Positions 14,733 to 21,221 of a stretch of 29,218 nt of DNA are shown here, piece after piece; position 1 is the first letter of the stretch, and each line of letters begins with the position of its first letter. The notes beneath the pieces were generated by a model. The model was not told where the DNA came from. It made no database searches and saw only the letters and a program-made list of their open reading frames with translations. The position numbers were made by a program, and so were the translations under genes. Source of the stretch: JAHFLQ01 sp964432465 (GTDB taxonomy: Bacteria; Patescibacteriota; Minisyncoccia; UBA6257; WO2-44-18); assembly GCA_964432465.1 (NCBI GenBank), contig CAYSNI010000014.1, positions 1 to 29,218 on the forward strand, read 5' to 3'.

Positions 14733-15799
14733 ATTCTCCTCCCTTCAAAAATTACCTTTCCGGTAAACTTATTGATGAACATTCTTTCGGGGAGATCAAA
14801 GCCCAGCATTAGCCGAGCGGCAGCTTCCGCCACCATTCCACCGGCCATCATCGCCGTAGATCCAAGTTGGGGCACGCCGCCAAACACCGGCGGCTCTTCC
14901 TTAAAAGCTAAAACTTTAAACTCCGGAGTATAGATGTGATTTTTACCCACAATCGCAAAGACAAAATCGTAAAAATTTTCACGATTCGGATCCTTACGGC
15001 AACGCTCCTGAATGGAGTAAATCTCCTCGTCAGAAACGCCGCAAGCGGCGATTGGTAACGAACGGTCTAGATCAAAGCGTCGAACGTCCAACTGAGCCGC
15101 GGAACCAAGATCGGTCACCATCAGCACCGGAATGCCCAGCACACGAGCCTTCTCACGGATTGTGATCTTAGTGTCGATATCATCGCACTCCTCTACCAGC
15201 AAAGTAACGCCTTCCAGAAAATCATCAAGATTTCCCTGGTGAGCACCCTCGCTATATGGAGACACCCGGATATACGGATCAACCGCGTGAATCTGCTCGG
15301 CCGTCACTAGCGCCTTGTTGCGGCCGAAGTCTTCAAAAGTCAGATGAACCCGGTTTGCGTTGGTCAGATGATAATCCTTAGGATCCGCGATCTTAATCTG
15401 CCCAGGACGGATGTCGCGGACGATCGCGTGCGCGGCATTGTTACCGACACTGCACCCAGTCACCGCGACCACCGCCCGGTCAAAAATCGCGCGGATTTCA
15501 TGCCAGGAAAGTATCATGGCTGGGTCACGAATTAAGAGCGCGTTTCGGACAAAAAGAGCCAGCTGATGCCAGCGCCTCGGCGCAAAACGCACCGTTTTGG
15601 CCTTGCTCGGATAGACAAAAAAGTCACCATAAGACGGATCAGTACATTTCTCAAATTCGACTAGAAACTCATTCATGATCTCCGTACCGGGCACAAGGTC
15701 TTCAAGAAGACCCAACATGGTCGGCATGACAAGATCAAAATCCGGGCTTTGATTAGCCTGAGAAGCAAACTCTACGGCCCGTGGACGTCCTTCGTACAC
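14729..15799 (-). CDS. ThiF/E1-like adenylating-fold protein
   Basis: 356 residues. The nucleotide-binding region is VAVTGCSVGNNAAHAIVRDI (111-130), followed by the acidic residue D139 and the NxNR-like TNANR (146-150), as in ThiF/MoeB/E1 enzymes that adenylate a carboxyl terminus. The later ECDD (204-207) matches the D-x-x-D switch of the family. The glycine motif is GCSVGN rather than GxGxxG, and no CxxC zinc pairs are seen, so it is a divergent member, closest in my judgement to the ThiF part of Rv1355c-type proteins. About 105 residues of helical sequence precede the domain. GTG start at 15799 with AAAGG 7 nt upstream. It follows the CheY-like regulator by 43 nt with no terminator and overlaps the nitroreductase gene. 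No YcaO or ubiquitin-like protein gene is nearby. Confidence 0.8.
   Translation of the reverse strand: MYEGRPRAVEFASQANQSPDFDLVMPTMLGLLEDLVPGTEIMNEFLVEFEKCTDPSYGDFFVYPSKAKTVRFAPRRWHQLALFVRNALLIRDPAMILSWHEIRAIFDRAVVAVTGCSVGNNAAHAIVRDIRPGQIKIADPKDYHLTNANRVHLTFEDFGRNKALVTAEQIHAVDPYIRVSPYSEGAHQGNLDDFLEGVTLLVEECDDIDTKITIREKARVLGIPVLMVTDLGSAAQLDVRRFDLDRSLPIAACGVSDEEIYSIQERCRKDPNRENFYDFVFAIVGKNHIYTPEFKVLAFKEEPPVFGGVPQLGSTAMMAGGMVAEAAARLMLGFDLPERMFINKFTGKVIFEGRRM
14736..14745 (-). promoter_or_regulatory. Strong ribosome-binding site for the nitroreductase gene
   Basis: AAGGGAGGAG lies 3 nt before the GTG start at 14732, inside the last codons of the ThiF gene. It fixes the GTG as start and is unusual in a window where most first genes lack such a sequence. 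Confidence 0.7.
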
Positions 15800-15842
15800 A
15801 AATTAACCTTTCAAAGAACGGGCTAATGATACAACGAAAATG

Positions 15843-16226
15843 CTAGGAATTCAAAATCCTTGTAACCACTTCGTGCAGGGTATGGAGGTCAGTACTGGAT
15901 TTCATCAGGTATTCTTCGGCGCCGAGTAATTTTGCGCCTTCCACATGATACTCACTATCCCCTAAATTCGTCAGCATCACTACGGGAATTGTTTTGGTGA
16001 CTGGGTCCTTCTTTAATTCCTTTAAGGTATCAATACCATCCATCTTCGGCATCATCACGTCCAGAAGAATCAGATTCGGCTTCTCACTTTTAGCCAGTGC
16101 GATTCCGTCAATTCCATTATGAGCGAAAGATACTAAGTAACCTTCTTGGGTTAATTTACTCTGATACATTTTCGTCAATAACGGATCATCGTCAACAAGC
16201 AAAATTTTTTGTTTAGATTTTTGCAT
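15843..16226 (-). CDS. CheY-like single-domain response regulator
   Basis: 127-residue receiver domain: acidic pocket VDDDP (11-15), phosphoacceptor D56 (LILLDVMMPKMDG), switch Thr in MLTN (about 84-87) and Lys in YLMKSS (about 107-111). No output domain. Its ATG is inside the SOD gene (14-nt overlap), so it is translated with it, and the ThiF gene follows by 43 nt. It is thus built into the redox/biosynthesis operon instead of a kinase operon, and one of the two kinases at 7892-12440 is the obvious donor in this window. Differs in sequence from the regulator at 7485. Confidence 0.9.
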   Translation of the reverse strand: MQKSKQKILLVDDDPLLTKMYQSKLTQEGYLVSFAHNGIDGIALAKSEKPNLILLDVMMPKMDGIDTLKELKKDPVTKTIPVVMLTNLGDSEYHVEGAKLLGAEEYLMKSSTDLHTLHEVVTRILNS

Positions 16227-16809
16227 TGGTATATTTCTTTAAAATATCATTGGCGAATCCCCAATCCAGATTAGCAAAAAAAGAGCTGATGTAATCCTTA
16301 CGGTTTACTCCGTAATCAATAAAATAAGCGTGTTCGTAGACATCAAGAACAATCACCGGAATCGCTCCCCAAACCGCGCCCACGTTATGAGCGTCGGCGC
16401 CGTAGTTATGTAAGCGATTATCCTTGTAGTCATAAGCCAGGATTGCCCAACCACGAGCGGCAAGGCCAGTCGCTACCATATCGATCTTCCAAGCATCAAG
16501 AGATCCGAAATCTCTCTCGATCATCGTAACTAGATCGCCTTTTGGCTGACCGTCACCAGCAAGATGGCCAAAATATGCTTCATGTAGCTTAACGCCGTTG
16601 ACCGCGAAGGTCTCCTGCCGCTTCAATTCTCCGATATAGCTAAAGACCCCATTCGCTTCTGACTTATCTGCCTCGGCAATCTTTCCCCGCATCTCATTGG
16701 TCTTCTTTACATAGCCTTCGTAAAGCTTGAAGTGCTCATCAAGCATCTTCTTAGTAATACCTGGCAGGTCTTTTGTAAACTTATTTTTTTCCGGCACGAA
16801 TTCTCCCAT
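16213..16809 (-). CDS. Fe/Mn superoxide dismutase-like protein
   Basis: 198 residues of the Fe/Mn SOD family, which disproportionates superoxide. Three of four metal ligands are plain: H76 (KLHEAYFGHL), D156 and H160 (LDVYEHAYFIDYG). The first ligand is uncertain: the motif is DEHFKLYEGYV, and aligning the invariant Tyr (Y33) puts Glu25 at the usual ligand position and His26 one residue later. A His (H141, DAHNVG) sits near where the water-binding Gln of MnSOD lies, and residue 154, two before the Asp ligand and known to affect Fe/Mn preference, is Val. No signal peptide. Starts 4 nt after the His-rich protein gene and overlaps the response regulator by 14 nt. Fold certain, activity and metal unproven. 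Confidence 0.85.
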   Translation of the reverse strand: MGEFVPEKNKFTKDLPGITKKMLDEHFKLYEGYVKKTNEMRGKIAEADKSEANGVFSYIGELKRQETFAVNGVKLHEAYFGHLAGDGQPKGDLVTMIERDFGSLDAWKIDMVATGLAARGWAILAYDYKDNRLHNYGADAHNVGAVWGAIPVIVLDVYEHAYFIDYGVNRKDYISSFFANLDWGFANDILKKYTNAKI

Positions 16810-16813
16810 GTTT

Positions 16814-17287
16814 TTATTGTGCCGCTTTCGTATAGATGAGCTCGATCTGCTGCTTGTCCTTGAGTTCCAGCTCGCCGAGCTGGGTATTTAGTTTACCGTC
16901 AACTTTCATGACGACATCGTATCCCGAACGCGCCAGGACCTGGCCGTACACCGTCATAAAATCTTTCAAATAGAATTTCTTTTCGCCGGAAACAGATTCT
17001 GCGTGAATCGTGCCGGTTCCGTCATGCGTGTGCAATTCCGACATGCACGTATTAGTAATACCGATATTCGCAGGGATGGACTCCGACACCCCGTCAACAC
17101 TGATCGAAAGACGCGGATGAAAATGCATCAGCACATTACTATGACCGTTAGACATGCAATCCAAGCCGGCTTCTTGCCACTTAGCTGAAAGTCCCCGATT
17201 CGGATCGGACATCCGGGGAACCGCGAATAAAACCAGCAAAATCACCGTCACGCCAACGACAATAAAAGTATTTTTGTATTTGCTCAT
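16814..17287 (-). CDS. Membrane-anchored His-rich protein, possible metal binder
   Basis: 157 residues with one N-terminal membrane helix (about 7-24) and an external domain. Its most striking feature is a row of histidines and cysteines: C44, HFHPRLSISVDG (about 55-66), then CMSELHTHDGTGTIHAES (about 81-98). A conserved pattern of this kind, H-x-H..iDG..IP..IGI..C...LHTHD..G.IH.E, recurs in uncharacterised archaeal and Candidate Phyla Radiation proteins, where I recall it also fused to thioredoxin-like domains; that recollection is not checked. The spacing suits Cu, Zn or Fe binding outside the cell. It is the first gene of the operon leading into SOD (4-nt gap). TATAAT lies 11 nt before the ATG and is shared with tRNA-Gln. 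Confidence 0.7.
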   Translation of the reverse strand: MSKYKNTFIVVGVTVILLVLFAVPRMSDPNRGLSAKWQEAGLDCMSNGHSNVLMHFHPRLSISVDGVSESIPANIGITNTCMSELHTHDGTGTIHAESVSGEKKFYLKDFMTVYGQVLARSGYDVVMKVDGKLNTQLGELELKDKQQIELIYTKAAQ

Positions 17288-17298
17288 AAGTTTAGTTT

Positions 17299-17306
17299 AT
17301 TATAAT
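17299..17306. promoter_or_regulatory. Symmetric -10 shared by tRNA-Gln and the His-rich operon
   Basis: ATTATAAT reads as TATAAT on both strands (minus 17299-17304, plus 17301-17306). It lies 11 nt before the ATG at 17287 on the minus strand and 30 nt before tRNA-Gln on the plus strand. Confidence 0.55.
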
Positions 17307-17336
17307 ATAGCCTAAGCAATAGATAAAGGATGCCAT

Positions 17337-17407
17337 TCCGAGATCGTCTAATGGTAGGACATGCGCCTCTGGAGCGCAGAATCGGGGTTCGAATCCCTGT
17401 CTCGGAA
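17337..17407 (+). tRNA. tRNA-Gln (anticodon CTG)
   Basis: Acceptor stem TCCGAGA (17337-17343) pairs with TCTCGGA (17400-17406), with discriminator A. D arm GTCTAATGGTAGGAC; anticodon stem TGCGC/GCGCA around loop CTCTGGA gives anticodon CTG (codon CAG). T arm GGGG-TTCGAAT-CCC. U1-A72, typical of tRNA-Gln, is present. CCA is not encoded (CAT follows). Confidence 0.92.
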
Positions 17408-17415
17408 CATCACAT

Positions 17416-17449
17416 CAGCAAACGACCGCCGCAAGGCGGTTTTTTGCTG
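17416..17449 (+). terminator. Terminator after tRNA-Gln
   Basis: CAGCAAA-cg-ACCGCC pairs with GGCGGT-tt-TTTGCTG around a GCAA tetraloop, giving a stem of about 13 bp with a small internal loop. The right arm contains the T6 run. Confidence 0.8.
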
Positions 17450-17575
17450 AGGCTTATTTTTTGAAGAAACGGGAGTCGAAGGGTATTTTCTAAACGCAAA
17501 CTGCTTTGCGTTTGGAAAAACCCAGGCTGTGGGTGAGGCACGAGCATGTTTACGCAGCGAGTGCCGAAGGAACAG
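17450..17575 (+). other. Structured spacer between tRNA-Gln and its partial copy
   Basis: No gene is seen. A perfect 9-bp hairpin AAACGCAAA-CTGC-TTTGCGTTT (17492-17513) lies inside a longer imperfect stem (GGGTATTTTC... / ...GGAAAAACCC). A second hairpin pairs GGCAC with GTGCC (about 17537-17565). This could be a small structured RNA or remains of an insertion. Confidence 0.4.
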
Positions 17576-17595
17576 GAATCCCTGTCTCGGAGCAT
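17576..17595 (+). repeat. Partial copy of the tRNA-Gln 3' end
   Basis: GAATCCCTGTCTCGGAGCAT repeats 17391-17410 with one difference (19 of 20 bases), 185 bp downstream in the same orientation. It covers the T-arm and acceptor end, the usual crossover site of integrases. No integrase gene is between the copies or elsewhere in the window. Confidence 0.7.
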
Positions 17596-17603
17596 TGATA
17601 GTG

Positions 17604-17609
17604 TAATCT
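17604..17609 (+). promoter_or_regulatory. -10 of the protease gene
   Basis: TAATCT preceded by TG ends 6 nt before the ATG at 17616, the leaderless spacing seen at several other genes of the window. Confidence 0.4.
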
Positions 17610-17615
17610 AAGGGT

Positions 17616-18668
17616 ATGCAACGTTTGGCTCGAATTATAGAGAGAGTGATTATTATCGCTGGGGTTTTCGTTTCGCTTACTTCCATCCCCTATATAATCA
17701 GAATTGAAAATACAAATAGAATCGGCTCGACCAAGCAATCCACCGCTACCTCAACACCCGCCAGTAGATTATCAGAAATAACCGTAGCGCCAATAGTCGC
17801 AAAACCGCAATCCGAACCAGCGACTCTACCTAAAACGGTACTACCAGCTAAAACCGAAGCAACGATTGCCGCGACCTCAATCAACACAGGAACACTGCCA
17901 GATCTGAAATCAAAATACGGCGCTCTCCTGGAAGAGGAGTTACGGCTGGGTATTGTAAATCCCAGAGATGAGCAGGAGTTATGGCGCGGCGTAGTAGCGG
18001 TGCAATGTTCATACGAACTTCCACAAGGAGGGTACAAAAGCTTAGCGGGATCCGGAATTATTCTTGACGCGGAAGGACATGTAGCCACAAACAATCACGT
18101 CGCCAACCATGAGCCAAATGGCAATTGCCAAGTTTCATTTCCGGCTTTCAGTGAAAACACCGATTATTCAATCCGAACCTTTGGCACCTTACCAGCTAGA
18201 GTCATAAATGCCTCGGGAAATAACGATAACGATATCGCGCTTTTAAAAATTCAAAAAACCGCCGACTTTGAAAGTCAGCTGGCCTACTGGAAAAAATACT
18301 ACGGTTGGACTGGTGACCCATTTTCTTTCATTCCTTATCCATTTTGTCATAATGCTTCCGCCGGCGACAAAATATTACACTTTGACTGGCAGGTCATCAA
18401 TACTGCTTCACAGGGATATGAGATAATTCGCACCGTGAGCACCGTCATTGAATTTTTAAGAGTCTTCAAGGATGAATTTTATTACGCTCGCCCAGGACAA
18501 ACACCGGACTATATTGTCACTGACGCGAAAAAATTTGGCGGCTCGTCCGGCGGACTGGCCTTTAATGCCAGTCGTGATTGCATTCTCGGCCTGACCTCAA
18601 GAAGCGGCGACGCTACCTACGTTTTGAATATCAGCCATCCCAATGCCCGACAAATTATTCAGTTTTAA
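17616..18668 (+). CDS. Anchored or secreted trypsin-like serine protease
   Basis: A 350-residue protein with an uncleaved signal anchor (about 8-29), a low-complexity Ser/Thr/Pro/Ala linker (about 35-95) and a chymotrypsin-fold domain. The catalytic triad is His161 (NNHVAN, in the TNNHV strand), Asp206 (DNDIALLKI) and Ser311 (FGGSSGGLAF). GSGIILDAEGHVATNNHV (145-162) is the standard entry into the domain, with four or so cysteines (131, 171, 244, 322) that may pair outside the cell. An unusual insertion lies between Asp206 and Ser311 (YWKKYYGWTGDPFSFIPYPF, about 224-243). No PDZ domain follows, so it is not a classical DegP/HtrA. It begins 20 nt after the tRNA-Gln copy and ends convergent with ftsX. 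Confidence 0.82.
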   Translation: MQRLARIIERVIIIAGVFVSLTSIPYIIRIENTNRIGSTKQSTATSTPASRLSEITVAPIVAKPQSEPATLPKTVLPAKTEATIAATSINTGTLPDLKSKYGALLEEELRLGIVNPRDEQELWRGVVAVQCSYELPQGGYKSLAGSGIILDAEGHVATNNHVANHEPNGNCQVSFPAFSENTDYSIRTFGTLPARVINASGNNDNDIALLKIQKTADFESQLAYWKKYYGWTGDPFSFIPYPFCHNASAGDKILHFDWQVINTASQGYEIIRTVSTVIEFLRVFKDEFYYARPGQTPDYIVTDAKKFGGSSGGLAFNASRDCILGLTSRSGDATYVLNISHPNARQIIQF

Positions 18669-18677
18669 GCTGATAAA

Positions 18678-19586
18678 TTAAATCTTCAGATAACGCCTGG
18701 CAGCTACCACCGCGGATACCGCTCCTAGAGCTACCGCGAAAAAAAGCTGATAAAATACGAACTGCGGCACATGGCTCCCCAGATATGCCGATAATGAAAG
18801 TCCGGGAATGAACGCCTCTACATACGGCGAAGAAACTAAAATCATCGGGGTAGAGATCAGGATGCCTACTAAGGCGGCTAAAACTCCGTAGATAACACCG
18901 GCAACCACGTACGGTCCGTTAATAAACTTATTAGATGCTCCTACTAAGCGCATCACTGCCAACTCTTCTCGGTTAGAATAAATAGCCAAACGAATTGTGT
19001 TAAAGGTCACCATTACTGCGACTAAAGCGAGAAAAATAGTCATCCCCCAGCCTACGTTTTTAACAGTTGAAATAATCGCGGCTAATCGGTTAATCGCGTC
19101 CTTATTTTCTCCATAAGTTACTTTCTCGATTAAAGATTCCAGATTGGGATTTTCAAAAAAACCCGCAATAGTTGGATAAAGCTCCGGAGCTTTCGCTTTA
19201 ATATTAAGCGAGGCAAGTAACGGGTTCACCTGTAATTCGGCAAGAGCTTGCGATACCGCGTCGTTATCGCCGTGATTATTCTTAAAAATCTCTAAAGCTT
19301 TTTCTTGAGAAACATATTCTACCGCGCGTACTTCTGCTAATGATTGAAGACCCTTCTGCAAATTTAATATCTGATTCTCAGCGGCGCTAGCCTTGAAATA
19401 AACGCTGATATCAATCTTGTCCTGGATAGAATCAGTCGCGGAGTTAGCAACCACATTAAAAACTAGAAGGCCATTAAAAACCAGGACCGCTAGCACCATA
19501 ATCACTGTAGTGGTAGCTGAAAGAAGCCCATTTCGGGAAAAGGTCTGCAATCCGAATTTTATGATTCTAAAAAGTGTAGTTGCCAT
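18678..19586 (-). CDS. ftsX: Cell division ABC transporter permease FtsX
   Basis: 302 residues with the FtsX arrangement: one membrane helix near residues 23-45, a large external domain (about 50-165, SVYFKASAAENQI..L..), and three helices at the C-terminal half (about 170-200, 225-250, 270-290) including the loop AVMRLVGASNKFI (about 213-225) that contacts FtsE. FtsEX transmits ATP hydrolysis across the membrane to peptidoglycan hydrolases during division. It lies 147 nt downstream of ftsE, wide for genes that usually overlap. The spacer has a small CCCC-TTC-GGGG hairpin (19715-19725) but no T run, and no gene; it may be a remnant insertion. Confidence 0.92.
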   Translation of the reverse strand: MATTLFRIIKFGLQTFSRNGLLSATTTVIMVLAVLVFNGLLVFNVVANSATDSIQDKIDISVYFKASAAENQILNLQKGLQSLAEVRAVEYVSQEKALEIFKNNHGDNDAVSQALAELQVNPLLASLNIKAKAPELYPTIAGFFENPNLESLIEKVTYGENKDAINRLAAIISTVKNVGWGMTIFLALVAVMVTFNTIRLAIYSNREELAVMRLVGASNKFINGPYVVAGVIYGVLAALVGILISTPMILVSSPYVEAFIPGLSLSAYLGSHVPQFVFYQLFFAVALGAVSAVVAARRYLKI

Positions 19587-19733
19587 AAGTGATGTCGAAA
19601 CACTCTATTTCTTCATTGAAGCATATATTTTGAAGCAGGTACAAGGCGCGACGACGAACGAATATATCATATTCCAAGGAGAAGCAACGCAGTAACTGCT
19701 CAAAATAGATAGCTCCCCTTCGGGGTAAGGCAA

Positions 19734-20414
19734 TTAAGAAAAAGAGTATTCCGACATCACTGCATCCTTAACTAATTTACCGTTCTCAAGCGCGAGCACC
19801 CGTTTCTTTATCCTATTCACTATATCACGGTTATGAGTGGCCAAAATAACCGTTGTGCCAAGCTCGTTGATCTTAAAGAGAAGGTTCATAATCTCTTGAG
19901 CATTAACATGGTCTAGATTCCCGGTTGGCTCATCGGCAATAATCACTGCCGGACGATGAATCATCGCGCGCGCGATTGCTACCCGTTGTTTCATACCGCC
20001 GGAAAGCTCGTGTGGAAAACTATCTCTCTTATCAGCGAGACCGACCAAGTCCAGCATTTGCGGTACCAACTCCTCAATCTCTTCCTGGACCCTACCCTGC
20101 ACCTCGAGTGCGAAGGCCACGTTCTCATAGACAGTTTTGGTCGGAAGCAGGCGGAAATCCTGGAACACGATACCGACTTTGCGCCGAAGCTGCGGCATCT
20201 CATCAGAACGGAGCTTATTCACCTCATGCGGACCAACGATAACACGGCCTTTCGTAGGCCTTTCTTCGCCGATTAATAGCTTAATGATCGTTGATTTACC
20301 GGCTCCGGACTTACCGACAATCGATACAAATTCTCCTGGTTCAATCTTAAAATTTACGTCCTCCAACGCCTTCTGGCCGTCATAGGATTTAGTTACATTA
20401 GTAAAAGCAATCAC
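19734..20414 (-). CDS. ftsE: Cell division ATP-binding protein FtsE
   Basis: A 226-residue ABC ATPase. Walker A is GKSGAGKST (34-42), the Q loop is VFQDFRLLPTKTVYENV, the signature is LSGGMKQR, Walker B is VIIADEPTGNLD, and the switch His is in ATHNRDIV. The FRLLP..TVYENVAF segment is typical of FtsE rather than other ABC ATPases. GTG start, 2 nt after the prfB stop, so prfB-ftsE form a unit, an order common in bacteria (prfB-ftsE-ftsX). It pairs with FtsX. Confidence 0.95.
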   Translation of the reverse strand: MIAFTNVTKSYDGQKALEDVNFKIEPGEFVSIVGKSGAGKSTIIKLLIGEERPTKGRVIVGPHEVNKLRSDEMPQLRRKVGIVFQDFRLLPTKTVYENVAFALEVQGRVQEEIEELVPQMLDLVGLADKRDSFPHELSGGMKQRVAIARAMIHRPAVIIADEPTGNLDHVNAQEIMNLLFKINELGTTVILATHNRDIVNRIKKRVLALENGKLVKDAVMSEYSFS

Positions 20415-20416
20415 AG

Positions 20417-21142
20417 CTATAAGTTTAACTCCGCTTCGATGAACTTATCAAGCTCTCCGTCTAAAACCTTGTCGGGCTGGGAGGACTCCACGTCCGTCCG
20501 GTGATCCTTCACTTTTTTGTATGGATTCAAAACATACGAGCGGATCTGATTGCCCCACTCGGGCTTCACCTTCGTCCGCAAATCCGATAACTGCTGTTTC
20601 TGTTGGGCAATCATTAACGCCATCAGTTTTGATTTCAAAAGCGCCAAAGCTTTTTCTTTATTTTGTAACTGAGAACGTTCCTGCTGAGATTCAGAAGCCA
20701 AACCGGTTGGCAGATGGACTACTCGCACAGCCGTTTCTCGCTTGTTTACATTCTGTCCACCCGGACCGCTGGATCTGGTAGTTTCTACTCGTAAATCTTC
20801 CGGCGGAATAATTATTTTTTTATGCTCCATATCTTCTAAAATCGGCACAATTTCTACAAGAGCGAAGGAAGTGTGACGCGCCTGCTTTGAAGAGAATGGC
20901 GAGATACGCACCAGGCGATGCACGCCCATCTCCTGCTTCAGCGTGCCATAAACAAACTCACCCTGTATCGATAAGCCATGGTCTTCCGTTTGCACTACTT
21001 TCCAACCTTTTTTCTGGGCGAACTTAATATACATTCGGAAAAGCATATTTGCCCAATCTTTCGCGTCATCGCCCCCTACGCCGGCGTAAATAGTGAGATG
21101 ACAAGGACCTTGATCGTATTTTCCAGTTAAGGGTTTGAACAT
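20417..21142 (-). CDS. prfB: Peptide chain release factor 2 lacking domain 1
   Basis: A 241-residue class I release factor for UGA/UAA stops. The stop-codon tripeptide is SPF (81-83), diagnostic of RF2, and the catalytic GGQ is at 128-130 (SSGPGGQNVNKRE). Domains 2-4 are complete to the C-terminus (IRSYVLNPYKKVKDHRTDVE). The usual domain 1 of about 115 residues, which contacts the ribosomal stalk base and RF3, is missing: homology starts where the GEYD..C.L.I.AG strand of RF2 begins (MFKPLTGKYDQGPCHLTIYA). The ATG at 21142 is the only sensible start since tRNA-Thr ends 6 nt upstream, so no hidden frameshift N-terminus fits. PrfH is similarly short, but SPF and the ftsEX context favour RF2. 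ftsE follows 2 nt on. Confidence 0.9.
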   Translation of the reverse strand: MFKPLTGKYDQGPCHLTIYAGVGGDDAKDWANMLFRMYIKFAQKKGWKVVQTEDHGLSIQGEFVYGTLKQEMGVHRLVRISPFSSKQARHTSFALVEIVPILEDMEHKKIIIPPEDLRVETTRSSGPGGQNVNKRETAVRVVHLPTGLASESQQERSQLQNKEKALALLKSKLMALMIAQQKQQLSDLRTKVKPEWGNQIRSYVLNPYKKVKDHRTDVESSQPDKVLDGELDKFIEAELNL

Positions 21143-21147
21143 ATTTT

Positions 21148-21221
21148 TGGAGCCAGTGGCGGGAATCGAACCCACATTTCTACTTTACGAAAGTAATGTT
21201 CTGCCATTGAACTACACTGGC
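21148..21221 (-). tRNA. tRNA-Thr (anticodon CGT), CCA encoded
   Basis: Minus strand: acceptor GCCAGTG pairs with CACTGGC, discriminator T, and CCA is encoded (21148-21150). D arm TAGTTCAATGGCAGAAC; anticodon stem TTACT/AGTAG with loop TTCGTAA gives anticodon CGT (codon ACG); T arm TGGG-TTCGATT-CCCG. TATTAT lies 12 nt before the 5' end as a possible -10. Only 5 nt separate the CCA end from the prfB ATG. Confidence 0.92.

Noticed and set aside
13668..15799. Thiazole/oxazole-modified peptide (TOMM) cluster
   Set aside because: There is a ThiF-like and a nitroreductase-like protein but no YcaO cyclodehydratase and no precursor peptide; the Rv1355c-type comparison fits better.
20417..21142. PrfH (short release factor) instead of RF2
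   Set aside because: The SPF tripeptide and the prfB-ftsE-ftsX order indicate RF2; no rtcB gene is nearby.
21143..21175. prfB start 11 codons further upstream
   Set aside because: Those codons lie in the tRNA-Thr gene and its CCA end.
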